64,000 nucleotides of DNA from Alicyclobacillus tolerans (GCF_900142255.1 NZ_FRAF01000010.1:1-64000); one strand, 5' to 3'; counted from the first letter of the stretch, positions 41,703 to 51,276 are shown. Program-made: numbers and translations. Notes: generated by a model not told the origin, from the sequence alone.

Positions 41703-44237
41703 ATGCAGAAAATGTTTCGGCAAGCCATGAGTTTAAATGGTTATTGGCAGATGCGAGCGGTCGGTGAGATAGAATGGAATCCAGCAAAGGTGCCAGGTTC
41801 CGTCATGCAAGATTTATTGACGGCCGGGAAAATTCCGGATCCTTTTTATCGTGATCACGAAGCGATTGCTTTAGAAATAGCTGCTAAAGACTATGAATAT
41901 GAACATGAGTTTATAGTAGACGAATCATTTCTAAAGGCTGATTATGTTTGTTTGCTAGCTCATGGTCTAGATACATTAGCGACAGTCTGGATAAACAGTT
42001 CTTGTCTAGGCAGAACTGAAAACATGCATCGTACTTATGAATGGAATGTCAAAGATAAACTTTGTAATGGTAAAAATATCATACGAATTCGCTTTGATTC
42101 TCCCTTGCAGTACGTGGAAAAGATGCAAGAAAAATTTCCACTTTGGGGCCCCGATCACACGATTGCCGGTTTCCCGCATTTGCGCAAAGCACATTACATG
42201 TTTGGTTGGGACTGGGGTCCGAAAATTCCAGATGCAGGAATTTGGCGATCATTAGAATTGGTAGCTTTTTCGGGAGCTCGACTTTTAGACGCATCGATTT
42301 TGCAGACTCATGAAGCTGATCAGGTTTGGGTCGATGTGCTGACTCAAATTGAAACGTATGAAAAATCCGAAGCGTTAAACCCTGAGGTGGTTGTGAGGCT
42401 GATGCACCCCAACGGGTTTGTTCAAGAGGAACGCACTGTAGTTTGCAATGGCCATGCAGATGTTCGTATACAAGTTAAAGATCCTGAACTTTGGTGGACG
42501 CAAGATTTAGGTAATCAGCCGCTGTATCAAGTGGAAATTACGGTTGGTCAGCAAAATAAGGTCTTTGATCAACGAAGCTATAGAATTGGTTTGCGTACGT
42601 TGACAGTGGTTCAGCAGCCTGATCGGTGGGGAAAATCTTTCGCTTTTGTCATTAATGGAGTTCCCATATTCGCGCGTGGAGCCAATTACATTCCAGAGGA
42701 TAATTTGCTGGGAAGAACTGGACGAGAAAAAACGGAACGCTTAATCCATGCCTGCAAAACAGCTCATTTCAATATGATTCGAGTCTGGGGAGGCGGCATT
42801 TATCCAGGAGATGATTTTTACGATCTCTGTGATGAATATGGACTCATTGTCTGGCAAGATTTAATGTTTGCCTGTGCGGTATATCGTTTAAGCGAAGAAT
42901 TCCAAGCTAATATTTGTGCAGAAGTAGAAGATAATCTCCGCCGTATTCGCCACCATGCCTGCCTTGGTCTCATATGCGGCAATAATGAGATGGAACTCGC
43001 TTGGCATGATTGGGATCTACCCAAGTCAGTAGAACGGCAAAAAGACTATTTGCGAATGTTTGAGGAAGACTTTCCAGCCATTTGCCAAGAAATCGCCCCC
43101 CAAACTTTTTACTGGCCAGCTTCTCCTTCATCAGGTGGAGGATTTCGCTCGCCAAATAGTGAAAGTGAGGGAGATGTCCATTATTGGGAAGTATGGCATG
43201 GACTAAAACCTTTTACTGACTATCGCAAGTATTACTTTCGTTTCTGTTCTGAGTTTGGTTTTCAATCATTTCCATCCATGAAAACTATATGTAGTTTTAC
43301 AGAAGAACAGGATAGGAATATTTTCTCTTATATCATGGAGAAACATCAAAAAAACGGATCTGCAAATGGCAAGATTCTCTACTATTTATCGGAGAATTTC
43401 AAATATCCGAAAAATCTTCAAGCTCTATCTTATGTTTCACAAATTTTGCAGGCAGAAGCCATTCGTTATGGTGTAGAACACTGGCGACGAAATCGCGGTC
43501 GCTGTATGGGAACCTTGTATTGGCAGTTAAATGATTGTTGGCCTGTAGCCTCGTGGTCGAGCTTAGATTCGTTTGGTCGTTGGAAAGCATTACATTATTT
43601 TGCTAAACGTTTTTATTCTCCGATTCTACTCAGTGCATGTGAAGAGGGGAGTACGGTCGAATTACATTTAACCAACGATTCACTCGCTCCCGTTCAAGGA
43701 AAAGTTTCCTGGTTTTTGAAAAAATTCGATGGCACGGTCGTCGCACATGGACATGAGGAAGTCCAGATATCGGCAATGGATAGTCGCATCCTATTGCAAG
43801 TTGATTTGAATTCTCAACTTCAGTCAGGTCATGCTCGACAAATGTTCTTCCAGTACGAAGGTCAATTTGGTGAAAATCACTCGTCAACAGGAACGGTAAT
43901 TTTCTGTAAAGCTAAGCATTTGGAGCTTTTGTCTCCCGATATTTCTTTAGATATGGAAGAACTGGACGATCATTTTGAAATCCATTTGACAAGTCAAACT
44001 TTTGCAAAGTACGTCATGCTTGAATTATCAGAAGCAGACGGCGTTTTTAGCGACAATTATTTCGATCTTCTGCCTGCAACTCCGTATACCGTTTTGCTTT
44101 CTAAAAAATTTCTTTCGGAAGATTTGTCACTGAATGAAGTGTGTGAACAAATTCGAGTTTACAGTCTGATAGACAGCTATGAGAACACTATTGATTCCCA
44201 CAGGTTGACTGAGAAAGGAAGTTATATCATTGACTAA
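41703..44237 (+). CDS. Beta-mannosidase-like glycoside hydrolase (GH2)
   Basis: Intracellular exo-glycosidase of 844 aa, GH2 family, removing beta-mannose from the non-reducing end of manno-oligosaccharides. Domain order: jelly-roll sugar-binding domain (about 5-180: SLNGYWQMRAVGEIEWNPAK, PDPFYRDHE), immunoglobulin-like domain, then the barrel with GVPIFARGANYIPEDNLLGR, MIRVWGGGIYPGDDFYDLCD, acid/base Glu in ICGNNEMELAW (about 427) and nucleophile Glu in FCSEFGFQSFPS (about 515). FARGANYIPED and VWGGGIYPGDDFY are typical of mannosidases rather than galactosidases. No signal peptide. It starts 65 bases after the transporter genes. Confidence 0.9.
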   Translation: MQKMFRQAMSLNGYWQMRAVGEIEWNPAKVPGSVMQDLLTAGKIPDPFYRDHEAIALEIAAKDYEYEHEFIVDESFLKADYVCLLAHGLDTLATVWINSSCLGRTENMHRTYEWNVKDKLCNGKNIIRIRFDSPLQYVEKMQEKFPLWGPDHTIAGFPHLRKAHYMFGWDWGPKIPDAGIWRSLELVAFSGARLLDASILQTHEADQVWVDVLTQIETYEKSEALNPEVVVRLMHPNGFVQEERTVVCNGHADVRIQVKDPELWWTQDLGNQPLYQVEITVGQQNKVFDQRSYRIGLRTLTVVQQPDRWGKSFAFVINGVPIFARGANYIPEDNLLGRTGREKTERLIHACKTAHFNMIRVWGGGIYPGDDFYDLCDEYGLIVWQDLMFACAVYRLSEEFQANICAEVEDNLRRIRHHACLGLICGNNEMELAWHDWDLPKSVERQKDYLRMFEEDFPAICQEIAPQTFYWPASPSSGGGFRSPNSESEGDVHYWEVWHGLKPFTDYRKYYFRFCSEFGFQSFPSMKTICSFTEEQDRNIFSYIMEKHQKNGSANGKILYYLSENFKYPKNLQALSYVSQILQAEAIRYGVEHWRRNRGRCMGTLYWQLNDCWPVASWSSLDSFGRWKALHYFAKRFYSPILLSACEEGSTVELHLTNDSLAPVQGKVSWFLKKFDGTVVAHGHEEVQISAMDSRILLQVDLNSQLQSGHARQMFFQYEGQFGENHSSTGTVIFCKAKHLELLSPDISLDMEELDDHFEIHLTSQTFAKYVMLELSEADGVFSDNYFDLLPATPYTVLLSKKFLSEDLSLNEVCEQIRVYSLIDSYENTIDSHRLTEKGSYIID

Positions 44238-45585
44238 AAACTGGAATTTTCCTGGAGATTTTTTGTTTGGTGTAGCCACCTCTGCCTATCAAATTGAAGG
44301 TGCAAGTCGTGAAGATGGTCGCACACTTTCGCACTGGGATACTTTTTGCTATGACGGTAAAACGTATCAAGGTCATAATGGTGACATTGCCTGTGATCAC
44401 TACCATCGTTTTCCGGAGGATATTGCTTTAATGGCCGATCTCGGTGTTCAAGCTTATCGCTTTTCGTTTGCTTGGCCGCGAATTTTTCCGGAAAAAGGAA
44501 AGTTAAACATGCGCGGTATAGAATTTTATCATCGGCTTCTGGATGAACTGGAAAAACATCATATTGAACCCGTAGGAACTATCTACCACTGGGATCTTCC
44601 TGCTTGGTTGGCAGAAGAAGGTGGGTGGCTGGAACGGAATGTAATTGACCATTTCCGTGAATTTAGTGAAACTCTTTTCAAACATTTTGGAAAGCGCATT
44701 TCAAAGTGGATTACGCATAACGAACCTTGGTGTGCGTCTTTTCTGAGCTACGGTATTGGTGAGCACGCACCCGGACACCAGAATTGGCAGGAAGCCGTGA
44801 TGGCAGCTCATCATATCTTGCTGTCTCACGGGGAAGCGGTAAAAGCGTATCGGCAGCTTGGCATGGATGGACAAATTGGAATTACGCTCAATTTGAATGT
44901 TTGTTATCCAGCTTCAGAAAGCCCAGAAGATAAGCAGGCTGCAATGCTGGCTGACGGATTTTCAAATCGTTGGTTTCTTGATCCGATTTTTCACGGGTAT
45001 TATCCAGAAGATATGCTTGAAGCATTTCAAACGCATGTTTCTGATTGGGATTTTCTAAAAGATGGAGATGTAGAGACGATTGCCGTGCCCATCGATTTTC
45101 TCGGTGTCAATTTTTATTCGCGCAGTGTTGTTCGGCATTTTTCAGACAATCCGTTTCTTCAGGTTGAACAAGTGCCTGCTCATCCTGACGTTTGTACAGC
45201 TATGGGATGGGAAATTCATCCGGAATCTTTGTATCGATTATTGACTCGTTTGGCCAGCGAATATACTTCTATTCCGATTTATATTACGGAGAACGGGGCT
45301 GCTTTTGATGATGTGATGGTAGATGGAAAAGTGTCTGATCCTGCGAGAATTGACTATTTGGAAGGGCATCTGCGGGCAGCAGAACGGTTTTGTTCAGAAA
45401 ACAAGCAACTCAAAGGGTATTTTCTCTGGTCACTATTGGATAATTTTGAATGGGCGCATGGATACAGCAAACGTTTTGGTATCGTACACGTCGATTTTGC
45501 AACCCAACGACGTACTCTCAAAGAGAGTGGTGAATGGTATAAAAAGTTAGTCCATATGCATCGACAGCTTACACATGTCGAATAA
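44230..45585 (+). CDS. Beta-glycosidase, GH1
   Basis: Retaining GH1 glycosidase of 451 aa, probably intracellular. Motifs: FLFGVATSAYQIEGASREDG RTLSHWDTF, GVQAYRFSFAWPRIFP, GTIYHWDLPAWLAEEGGWLE, acid/base Glu in WITHNEPWCASFL (about 164), nucleophile Glu in IYITENGAAFDD (about 354) and FLWSLLDNFEWAHGYSKRFG. Substrates may be beta-glucosides or beta-mannosides; together with the GH2 enzyme it could fully hydrolyse glucomannan oligosaccharides. TTG 44230 overlaps the end of the GH2 gene by 8 bases. Last gene of the operon. Confidence 0.92.
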   Translation: MTKNWNFPGDFLFGVATSAYQIEGASREDGRTLSHWDTFCYDGKTYQGHNGDIACDHYHRFPEDIALMADLGVQAYRFSFAWPRIFPEKGKLNMRGIEFYHRLLDELEKHHIEPVGTIYHWDLPAWLAEEGGWLERNVIDHFREFSETLFKHFGKRISKWITHNEPWCASFLSYGIGEHAPGHQNWQEAVMAAHHILLSHGEAVKAYRQLGMDGQIGITLNLNVCYPASESPEDKQAAMLADGFSNRWFLDPIFHGYYPEDMLEAFQTHVSDWDFLKDGDVETIAVPIDFLGVNFYSRSVVRHFSDNPFLQVEQVPAHPDVCTAMGWEIHPESLYRLLTRLASEYTSIPIYITENGAAFDDVMVDGKVSDPARIDYLEGHLRAAERFCSENKQLKGYFLWSLLDNFEWAHGYSKRFGIVHVDFATQRRTLKESGEWYKKLVHMHRQLTHVE

Positions 45586-45867
45586 TTGACAACTAGGCAT
45601 AAGCAAAATAGAGAAAAATGATGCAGTTGAAGCGATAAAACCGCCAAACAGACCATAGAATGGGAGTGTTTTGTTGGTGGTTATCGCTTCTTATTTTATT
45701 CCTACCATGAATAGTTTTTACCCTTGGTTAAGTGTTATCTCATAAATACCATTCTTAAATATCTCAAATGTAATTCTATATTCGATATATTTCTAGTATA
45801 TAACAATCAAATTTAAATCGACATAAAATAGATGGAGATGCGAAACTCATTGTTTCATTTTTCAACG
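45586..45867. other. A+T-rich intergenic stretch
   Basis: Between the end of the glycosidase operon and a doubtful small gene. No clear terminator or gene seen; runs such as TATATTTCTAGTATATAACA are A+T-rich without promoter spacing. Confidence 0.4.
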
Positions 45868-46056
45868 TCAATCAGGGCGTGGAAAGAGTTTCTGTTTCCT
45901 TGTCATCTGGAGCATGGTCTTGACAGATTCCCATGGGATAGTCTTGTTGATTGACACGAATAAACCCAGTTTGGAATACACGAGCACTTTGTTTGATTTT
46001 GCAAAGATCCTGGCAGTAAATGCAGTAGAATTGTTCCACGTTACACCGTCCTTCAA
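45868..46056 (-). CDS. Doubtful small hypothetical protein (62 aa)
   Basis: Frame from TTG 46056, 2 bases after the methyltransferase stop, same strand. Product MKDGVTWNNSTAFTARIFAK then KVLVYSKLGLFVSINKTIPW; no family recognised and no proper ribosome site (AACC before TTG). The close spacing hints at coupling, but it may be a chance frame. Confidence 0.25.
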   Translation of the reverse strand: MKDGVTWNNSTAFTARIFAKSNKVLVYSKLGLFVSINKTIPWESVKTMLQMTRKQKLFPRPD

Positions 46057-46058
46057 GG

Positions 46059-47546
46059 TTAGACTTTGATAACGCGTGCTTGCAAAAACTGTCCGGGATG
46101 GTGTTGAATCATACCCTCTTTACCATATTTATTCTGAATTTGGTAACCTCGATTCGTTAGGTTCTCAATTAAGTCTTGTTGAGCTTTCCAAGGTAAGTTG
46201 CGCATAAAAGGTTCAAAAATGTGTGCAGCGCGAAACCAAAATTCAATAGTTTTGTCGATATGAAATGTATTTCCAATCATTTCGACTGGATAAATTTGTA
46301 CTTGATCGTATGTTTCGTCTAGAGTATCGATGATTTCACGAACAGTGTCTTCTGAGGGCAGTTGATCGGTTGTCGAATTTCTTAAAGTTTCGTTATTCTC
46401 ATAAATAGGTGTCAGCCATTCTGTCATAAAAGGTTCTGTCTGTGGAAATTGAAGTCCATAGACGGTGGTAAACCATGCACCTGGCTTGCAGACTCGGTGT
46501 ATCTCTTTCAATGTTACTTGAATATTCGTGAAATGTAAAAATAGACACCCTATCGCCGCGTCAAATGTATTGTTTTCAAATGGAAGCTCCTCGGCTGTTG
46601 CTTGCACAAACTTGACCGAAGACTCAGGGTAACTTTTCAGTTTTTGCAAGGAACGATTTAACATTCCAACAGAAGGATCGATGGCAGTGACTAGGCCGTG
46701 TGAACCAACCTGATTCACCAGTCCTCCTTCTAGTGTCAGTGCACCAGTGCCGCAGCCAAGTTCTAGGACATGCATACCTGGTTTCAACTTAGCGTTTGTA
46801 AGCACGAGAGAGCGTAGTTCTTGAGTGTTAGTGAGGGTATTCATAACGTCATCATAATCTTGCATTTGACCAAAACCGGCAAATCGGTTCAGTTGTGCAC
46901 GTTTTTCTAGAAATCCAGTAGCTTCCAAAAACTGTCGAAATTTATAGAGATGCTTTTCTCCACGTTGCGTCAAACGAATGGACATGTCTGATGTATGGGT
47001 CACCCATTCAGCTGCACCATAGTCGAGAATCAACTTAAATTCTTCTTCTAAGCGATAAATTGACCAGGGACGATGAAAGGATCCGCTGACAAAATCAGTG
47101 GCTAACATGGGCTGGTAATATTGTATAGCCTGGTAATCATCATAGGCATTTACAATAAACGCCAACCAGAATATATTTTTCGGAGTATAGCGTTGCATAC
47201 TTGTTTCCAATAACTTTGAGGCAACGAAGATCATGCTTTCATCCAGACCTTCTTGACCTAAGCGCAAATGCGCATAAAATGCTGCGGTGCTGGTAATCGC
47301 GTCAATCATAGCATTGGTGGCGACTACCTTTTGAAAATATGGTTGGATGAATGGGTGAGAAAATAATTCTGTCGTCCAATATGTGTGAACCAGTTTTTGC
47401 GCCTCTTGGTTAATCAGGTTTTGATATTCTTGGGTAATTTCCATCACGGCTACATTAGTAAGTGTTGGCCCTACTAATACATTTTCTTTCAGTAAGTTTT
47501 GCATAATTGGCGCGAGTCTGGGCAATTCATCAGTAATGTCAGGCAT
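46059..47546 (-). CDS. SAM-dependent methyltransferase with N-terminal helical domain
   Basis: Protein of 495 aa. A class I methyltransferase fold starts near residue 255: GMHVLELGCGTGALTLEGG (SAM loop), LVTAIDPSVGMLNRSLQKL (acidic end of strand 2), FVQATAEELPFENNTFDAAI and EIHRVCKPGAWFTTVYG. Before it, about 240 mostly helical residues (YQNLINQEAQKLVHTYWTTE, FYAHLRLGQEGLDESMIFVA) have no family I recognise; after it, a tail of about 110 residues includes EPFMRNLPWKAQQDLIENL. The acceptor is unknown. It lies 120 bases downstream of the P450 gene on the same strand, so a small-molecule tailoring role is possible. Confidence 0.85.
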   Translation of the reverse strand: MPDITDELPRLAPIMQNLLKENVLVGPTLTNVAVMEITQEYQNLINQEAQKLVHTYWTTELFSHPFIQPYFQKVVATNAMIDAITSTAAFYAHLRLGQEGLDESMIFVASKLLETSMQRYTPKNIFWLAFIVNAYDDYQAIQYYQPMLATDFVSGSFHRPWSIYRLEEEFKLILDYGAAEWVTHTSDMSIRLTQRGEKHLYKFRQFLEATGFLEKRAQLNRFAGFGQMQDYDDVMNTLTNTQELRSLVLTNAKLKPGMHVLELGCGTGALTLEGGLVNQVGSHGLVTAIDPSVGMLNRSLQKLKSYPESSVKFVQATAEELPFENNTFDAAIGCLFLHFTNIQVTLKEIHRVCKPGAWFTTVYGLQFPQTEPFMTEWLTPIYENNETLRNSTTDQLPSEDTVREIIDTLDETYDQVQIYPVEMIGNTFHIDKTIEFWFRAAHIFEPFMRNLPWKAQQDLIENLTNRGYQIQNKYGKEGMIQHHPGQFLQARVIKV

Positions 47547-47667
47547 ATGGTTTCTCCTTCCTCACGTCCTATCCTATTTTAGTAATTTTATCACGTTTGG
47601 AAGAGATAGGTATAGATTCGAGAAAATTGAAATAAATCAGTTATTTTGCTGGGTTGCCATTACCCAT

Positions 47668-48894
47668 TCAGCGAATTTTCATTGGATACGAATATAGACC
47701 AAAAACAAACCCACTAATAATAGGCTCCCATTCTGCTGGCACAGCTTGAAACGAAGAAAATCGTTGCAGCATGGTATGAATGGCAATTTCTGCTTCTAAT
47801 CTGGCGAGAGGCGCGCCTAAACAAAAATGAATGCCATGTCCAAACGCTAAGTGATGATTCGGCGAACGGTAAATATCAAACGTATCGGGATTTGTAAAGA
47901 TACTTGAGTCTCGATTGGCGGCGGCAAGCCAAATCGTAACGTGATCGCCCGATTTCATTTCTACCCCGTAAAATTCGATATCTTCTGTGACGATGCGGCT
48001 CGTGGCTTGGACTGGCGAGTAATAGCGGAGCGTTTCTTCGATTGCGGAAGGGACGAGGCTATGATCATGTTGTAAATCTTCCAGTGCTTGCGGATATTGC
48101 AACATACACCTCCAAAAATTTGTTATCAAATTTGTGGTTGTTTCGTTGCCAGCGGCTAAAAGTAAAATACAAAAACTAATCAGTTCTTCAGCGGTTAGTT
48201 TTTCTCTTTCTAAATTAGCTTCTAAAAGTATGGCAATCAAACTGTGTTCAGGATGTTGAGATTTAGTCAAAACATCATAAAAATAATGTCGCATTTCTTC
48301 ACGAGCAACCTGTTTTCTCTGCATTAAATCCATGATGATTTCCGGCGTGAGACTAGAAGGTCCTTCCACCAAAACGTCTGACCAACGTTTAAATTTTTCA
48401 CGGTCTTTTGCAGGAATACCCATCATTTCAGCGATCACGATTACAGGTAAAGGATAGGCGAGCGTGGATACAAGGTCGATTGTCTCTCCTGTTTCGTTGT
48501 TGATAGATATGGAGTTGAGCAGTTCGTCGACAATTTCTTGAATACGTGTTGACCAATGACGGATGGCTTTGGGTGTGAATGCAGTATTGACCAGACTACG
48601 AAGCTGAGTGTGGCGAGGAGGATCTAGATTTAGAATGCTGGGGCGAGGATTTGTCATATTTCCTGAATTTCGGAATCGTTCAGATGAGAAGTGTGTATGA
48701 TTTCGAAGCGCTGTTTGCGCTTCGGTATATCCGAATATGTGCCAACCCCCGTATGAATCGTCTGCTAACACTGCGCCCTTCTCAAGTTGTTTGCGATACC
48801 AGGGAAAAGGATTGAGACGTTCTTCTTTGGAGCGAGAAGCGGAACGTAAAAAACCACCCACAGCCGGAGTGCTTAAATCTATTTTGGTATCCAT
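47668..48894 (-). CDS. Cytochrome P450
   Basis: Soluble bacterial class I P450 of 408 aa, needing a ferredoxin or flavodoxin partner not present here. I-helix ILLLAAGNETTTNLITNF (oxygen-activating AGxET, about 243), K-helix EETLRYYSPV (ExxR, about 281), and the heme loop FGHGIHFCLGAPLARLEAE with ligand Cys at about 356. The N-terminal part has WHIFGYTEAQTALRNHTHFS. CYP subfamily cannot be assigned by eye. ATG 48894 with AAAGGAG upstream. Just before the promoter region is the dyad TACGTCAACGTA, also found upstream of the MerR gene at 7904. Confidence 0.93.
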   Translation of the reverse strand: MDTKIDLSTPAVGGFLRSASRSKEERLNPFPWYRKQLEKGAVLADDSYGGWHIFGYTEAQTALRNHTHFSSERFRNSGNMTNPRPSILNLDPPRHTQLRSLVNTAFTPKAIRHWSTRIQEIVDELLNSISINNETGETIDLVSTLAYPLPVIVIAEMMGIPAKDREKFKRWSDVLVEGPSSLTPEIIMDLMQRKQVAREEMRHYFYDVLTKSQHPEHSLIAILLEANLEREKLTAEELISFCILLLAAGNETTTNLITNFWRCMLQYPQALEDLQHDHSLVPSAIEETLRYYSPVQATSRIVTEDIEFYGVEMKSGDHVTIWLAAANRDSSIFTNPDTFDIYRSPNHHLAFGHGIHFCLGAPLARLEAEIAIHTMLQRFSSFQAVPAEWEPIISGFVFGLYSYPMKIR

Positions 48895-48922
48895 CCTTCA
48901 TTACTCCTTTGCTTTCTTGGCG

Positions 48923-48934
48923 TACGTCAACGTA
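48923..48934. promoter_or_regulatory. Dyad operator upstream of the P450 gene
   Basis: TACGT-CA-ACGTA, a 5+5 inverted repeat. Eleven bases, ACGTCAACGTA, are identical to the centre of the dyad at 7904-7914. On the minus strand it follows a candidate -10 TAAAAT. Likely a repressor or activator site for the P450 gene. Confidence 0.5.
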
Positions 48935-49015
48935 TATTTTACCGCTATACGCAATCAGTTTCTTTATTAGAAGGGATGAATCTATATTAAATTACGAAAA
49001 ATTCCATAATTGACG

Positions 49016-49327
49016 TCAAAATGATGACGTGTAAAAGTTGGTGGGTTTAAAAATAATAGAAAAAGAGTATTGTTGTGAAAAGAAAATTGAATTACGCATA
49101 GGCCGCTTCTTCTCTTGCAATTCTTGTAACGATGTGCAGTAGTTTAAGTTGTGAAGAATCTGCTGCTCCTCAAGCATCTCCTGTCCAATCATTAAATAAG
49201 CTTGTTCATGATGTCTCGGATGATCTCGCTCTTCATCTGCAATGGCCACTGCGATAAAGTTCTTTGAAACGTCTAAACCAACATAATGACGAGTTTTACG
49301 AGTGATGACATTGATGATATGTCTCAA
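49016..49327 (-). pseudogene. IS110-family transposase, N-terminal fragment
   Basis: From ATG 49327 the frame gives RKTRHYVGLDVSKNFIAVAI then ADEERDH, the start of the RuvC-like DEDD domain of IS110 transposases with its first Asp. Within 50 codons the similarity ends and the frame continues to a stop at 49016 with SQQYSFSIIF and no catalytic domain. The rest of the enzyme, including the Tn20-type Ser domain, is absent. Its ATG overlaps the stop of the hydrolase at 49324 by four bases, so the insertion fused to or landed exactly at that gene end. Confidence 0.75.
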
Positions 49328-50250
49328 ACGGAAAGAATCCAGTTCGCAATGTCCTCAATAACTTGTTGATCTACATGTTGTGCCACCCGATACTCCTTTT
49401 TCGCTTTGCGAATCTCTCCATATACAGCAGGCATAAACAGATGATTCAGGTTTGGGTAGAGTTTGAATGTGACATTTGGCTTATCGCCGAGCAGGTCTTG
49501 ATAACCACCAAAGTCCTTTTCGACGGATAGATGGAAATCCTTATCGCCCTGCAAAATCAAGACGGGTTTGTCTAATGTCTTGAGATAATCAGTGGACGGA
49601 TGTTCTCCCATTTCTTTGAAGTAGTACGCCCTGGTATATTTGCCTAACAGCTTGGTCGATTTCGCTTCTTCGTCGCTGAGGTTATAGATGTTGCCAAACT
49701 TGGCGGACAGTGCGGAGATCTGTCTCTTTGCAATCACTTTCAAAAACCTGTTTAAAGAGTTCAGGACATCGTTGTTTTGATCCATCAAGATTTCTTCCAA
49801 TTTGCGCGGAGAACCAGCCATGATGATGATTCCCGCGAACTGTCCACCTTCTGCATCGATTCGAGGTGCCAGCATTCCGCCTAAACTGTGACCAATCATA
49901 AACACTTTGTTCGGATTGATCCTCGTGTCGTTGCGTAAGAATTCAGCCGCCAGGATGGCATCTTCGATGGTTTCTTCCCTCACGGAGATGCCAACGTCAT
50001 CTTTCATTTGTTTGCCGTAAACGAAGGTTCTCTTGTCGTAGCGTAAAACCGCAATCCCTTTTGCCGACAGACCTTCTGCGAGGTCTCGAAAAGGGGAATT
50101 GTTCCCGACCTTCTCATCCATATTGCTCGGACCAGACCCATGAACCAATACGACTGCTGGACATAACCCATTCGTCTCATCGGGAATGGATAACATGCCA
50201 TGGAGCGGATGGGTGGTTTTTGCACCGATAACAACGCTTTCATCAGCCAT
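49324..50250 (-). CDS. Alpha/beta hydrolase (dienelactone hydrolase-like)
   Basis: Serine hydrolase of 308 aa, cytoplasmic. Oxyanion segment AVVLVHGSGPSNMDEKVG, nucleophile VFMIGHSLGGMLAPRID (GxSxG), acid residue in KPVLILQGDKDFHL and His in LYPNLNHLFMP. ATG 50250 with GGGGGTAAGGGCA upstream. It follows the SdpI-like gene by about 55 bases and is likely in the same transcript. Substrate unknown; a role in detoxifying an ester or modified peptide together with SdpI is only a guess. Confidence 0.85.
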   Translation of the reverse strand: MADESVVIGAKTTHPLHGMLSIPDETNGLCPAVVLVHGSGPSNMDEKVGNNSPFRDLAEGLSAKGIAVLRYDKRTFVYGKQMKDDVGISVREETIEDAILAAEFLRNDTRINPNKVFMIGHSLGGMLAPRIDAEGGQFAGIIIMAGSPRKLEEILMDQNNDVLNSLNRFLKVIAKRQISALSAKFGNIYNLSDEEAKSTKLLGKYTRAYYFKEMGEHPSTDYLKTLDKPVLILQGDKDFHLSVEKDFGGYQDLLGDKPNVTFKLYPNLNHLFMPAVYGEIRKAKKEYRVAQHVDQQVIEDIANWILSV

Positions 50251-50306
50251 TGCCCTTACCCCCCTGGGAAACAGACTCAGTAGGGCGCCTGCCCTTTAAC
50301 ATATCT

Positions 50307-50954
50307 TCAGTGCCGCTCTTGTCGGGCGTAAACATACGAAGCCACAACGGTAATCAGCGCCCATAAGAGAACGGGTATGACGACAGCCACTGTTGTGAAT
50401 CGGTTTATCGGCAAGACCCAAGCAAGAATCACGATGAGAATTCCCATCGGAATGCCCAATTGTCCGCTCAAACGATGCGTACGATTCCAAGTTTCCTCAC
50501 TGGACAACGTCCAAGGCGTGCGAACACCAATCCACCAATTCGGTCGGAGTCGTGGCAAGACATTTGCAATCAACATGAACATCAGACCGTATGCGGTCAG
50601 AGCAAAACGCATGGTGCCAATGTGCAAAAGGTGTCCCAATACCGTGAGATAAATCAAACCTACACATACGACGATCACGCCACCGATATATCGATACGTC
50701 CCCCAGAACGATTCGTAGTTCTTTTTCCTCGGATCAATCCGCCACAATACATGCCACAGAAGGATAATGGCGAGTATCATGAACGGTTTGTTCATCACAG
50801 CAAGAAGACGGGAAATGTAAAGCGTCGGCTTTCCCGCATGAACATGGCTTGGAACCTGGGAGGGGAGATGAAAGTACGCAAGACCACCGAGCACGATGGC
50901 GACAGCCCAGGACAGCCAACCCCACCAAGGCATTGCACTCTTCTTATTCAGCAT
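50307..50954 (-). CDS. SdpI-family membrane immunity protein
   Basis: Membrane protein of 215 aa with about six hydrophobic helices, combining the DUF1648 start WWGWLSWAVAIVLGGLAYFH LPSQVPSH and the SdpI-type LRPNWWIGVRTPWTLSSEET then WNRTHRLSG. In B. subtilis SdpI protects against the SdpC toxin and signals to SdpR. Its ATG 50954 (GGGGGTGG before it) overlaps the regulator gene by 11 bases, the same sdpR-sdpI order as Bacillus. No sdpABC toxin genes lie in the window, so it may guard against toxins of others. Confidence 0.88.
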   Translation of the reverse strand: MLNKKSAMPWWGWLSWAVAIVLGGLAYFHLPSQVPSHVHAGKPTLYISRLLAVMNKPFMILAIILLWHVLWRIDPRKKNYESFWGTYRYIGGVIVVCVGLIYLTVLGHLLHIGTMRFALTAYGLMFMLIANVLPRLRPNWWIGVRTPWTLSSEETWNRTHRLSGQLGIPMGILIVILAWVLPINRFTTVAVVIPVLLWALITVVASYVYARQERH

Positions 50955-51219
50955 TATCGCCACCCCCAAAATGTTCAAGAAGCCATGCCAGCCATTCTTG
51001 TAAAATAGTTGTGTTGAGCCTGTAAATGATATAGGTTCCCTCGCGCTGATCGACGACCAAATTCGCATTCTTGAGTACATTCAGGTGACGACTAATGGTC
51101 GGCTGAGCGTGCGAGAAGTGATTGGCAATTTCACCAGCCGTTTTCGGACCTTCCTTCAATAATTCGATAATTTTCCTGCGTGTGCCGTCCGACATGGCTT
51201 TAAACACACGTTCATTCAT
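50944..51219 (-). CDS. SdpR-like ArsR-family repressor
   Basis: Winged helix regulator of 91 aa. AMSDGTRRKIIELLKEGPKT AGEIANHFSHAQPTISRHLN VLKNANLVVDQREGTYIIYR is the ArsR/SmtB fold without metal-binding Cys pairs, as in SdpR. By analogy it represses its own operon until SdpI sequesters it at the membrane. The promoter just upstream overlaps a TATAGCTATA palindrome. Confidence 0.88.
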   Translation of the reverse strand: MNERVFKAMSDGTRRKIIELLKEGPKTAGEIANHFSHAQPTISRHLNVLKNANLVVDQREGTYIIYRLNTTILQEWLAWLLEHFGGGDNAE

Positions 51220-51276
51220 GGGGTTTCATCTCTTCCCGGACCTTCCATGCTTATCTAGCAGCAACTTTTTTGTTTC

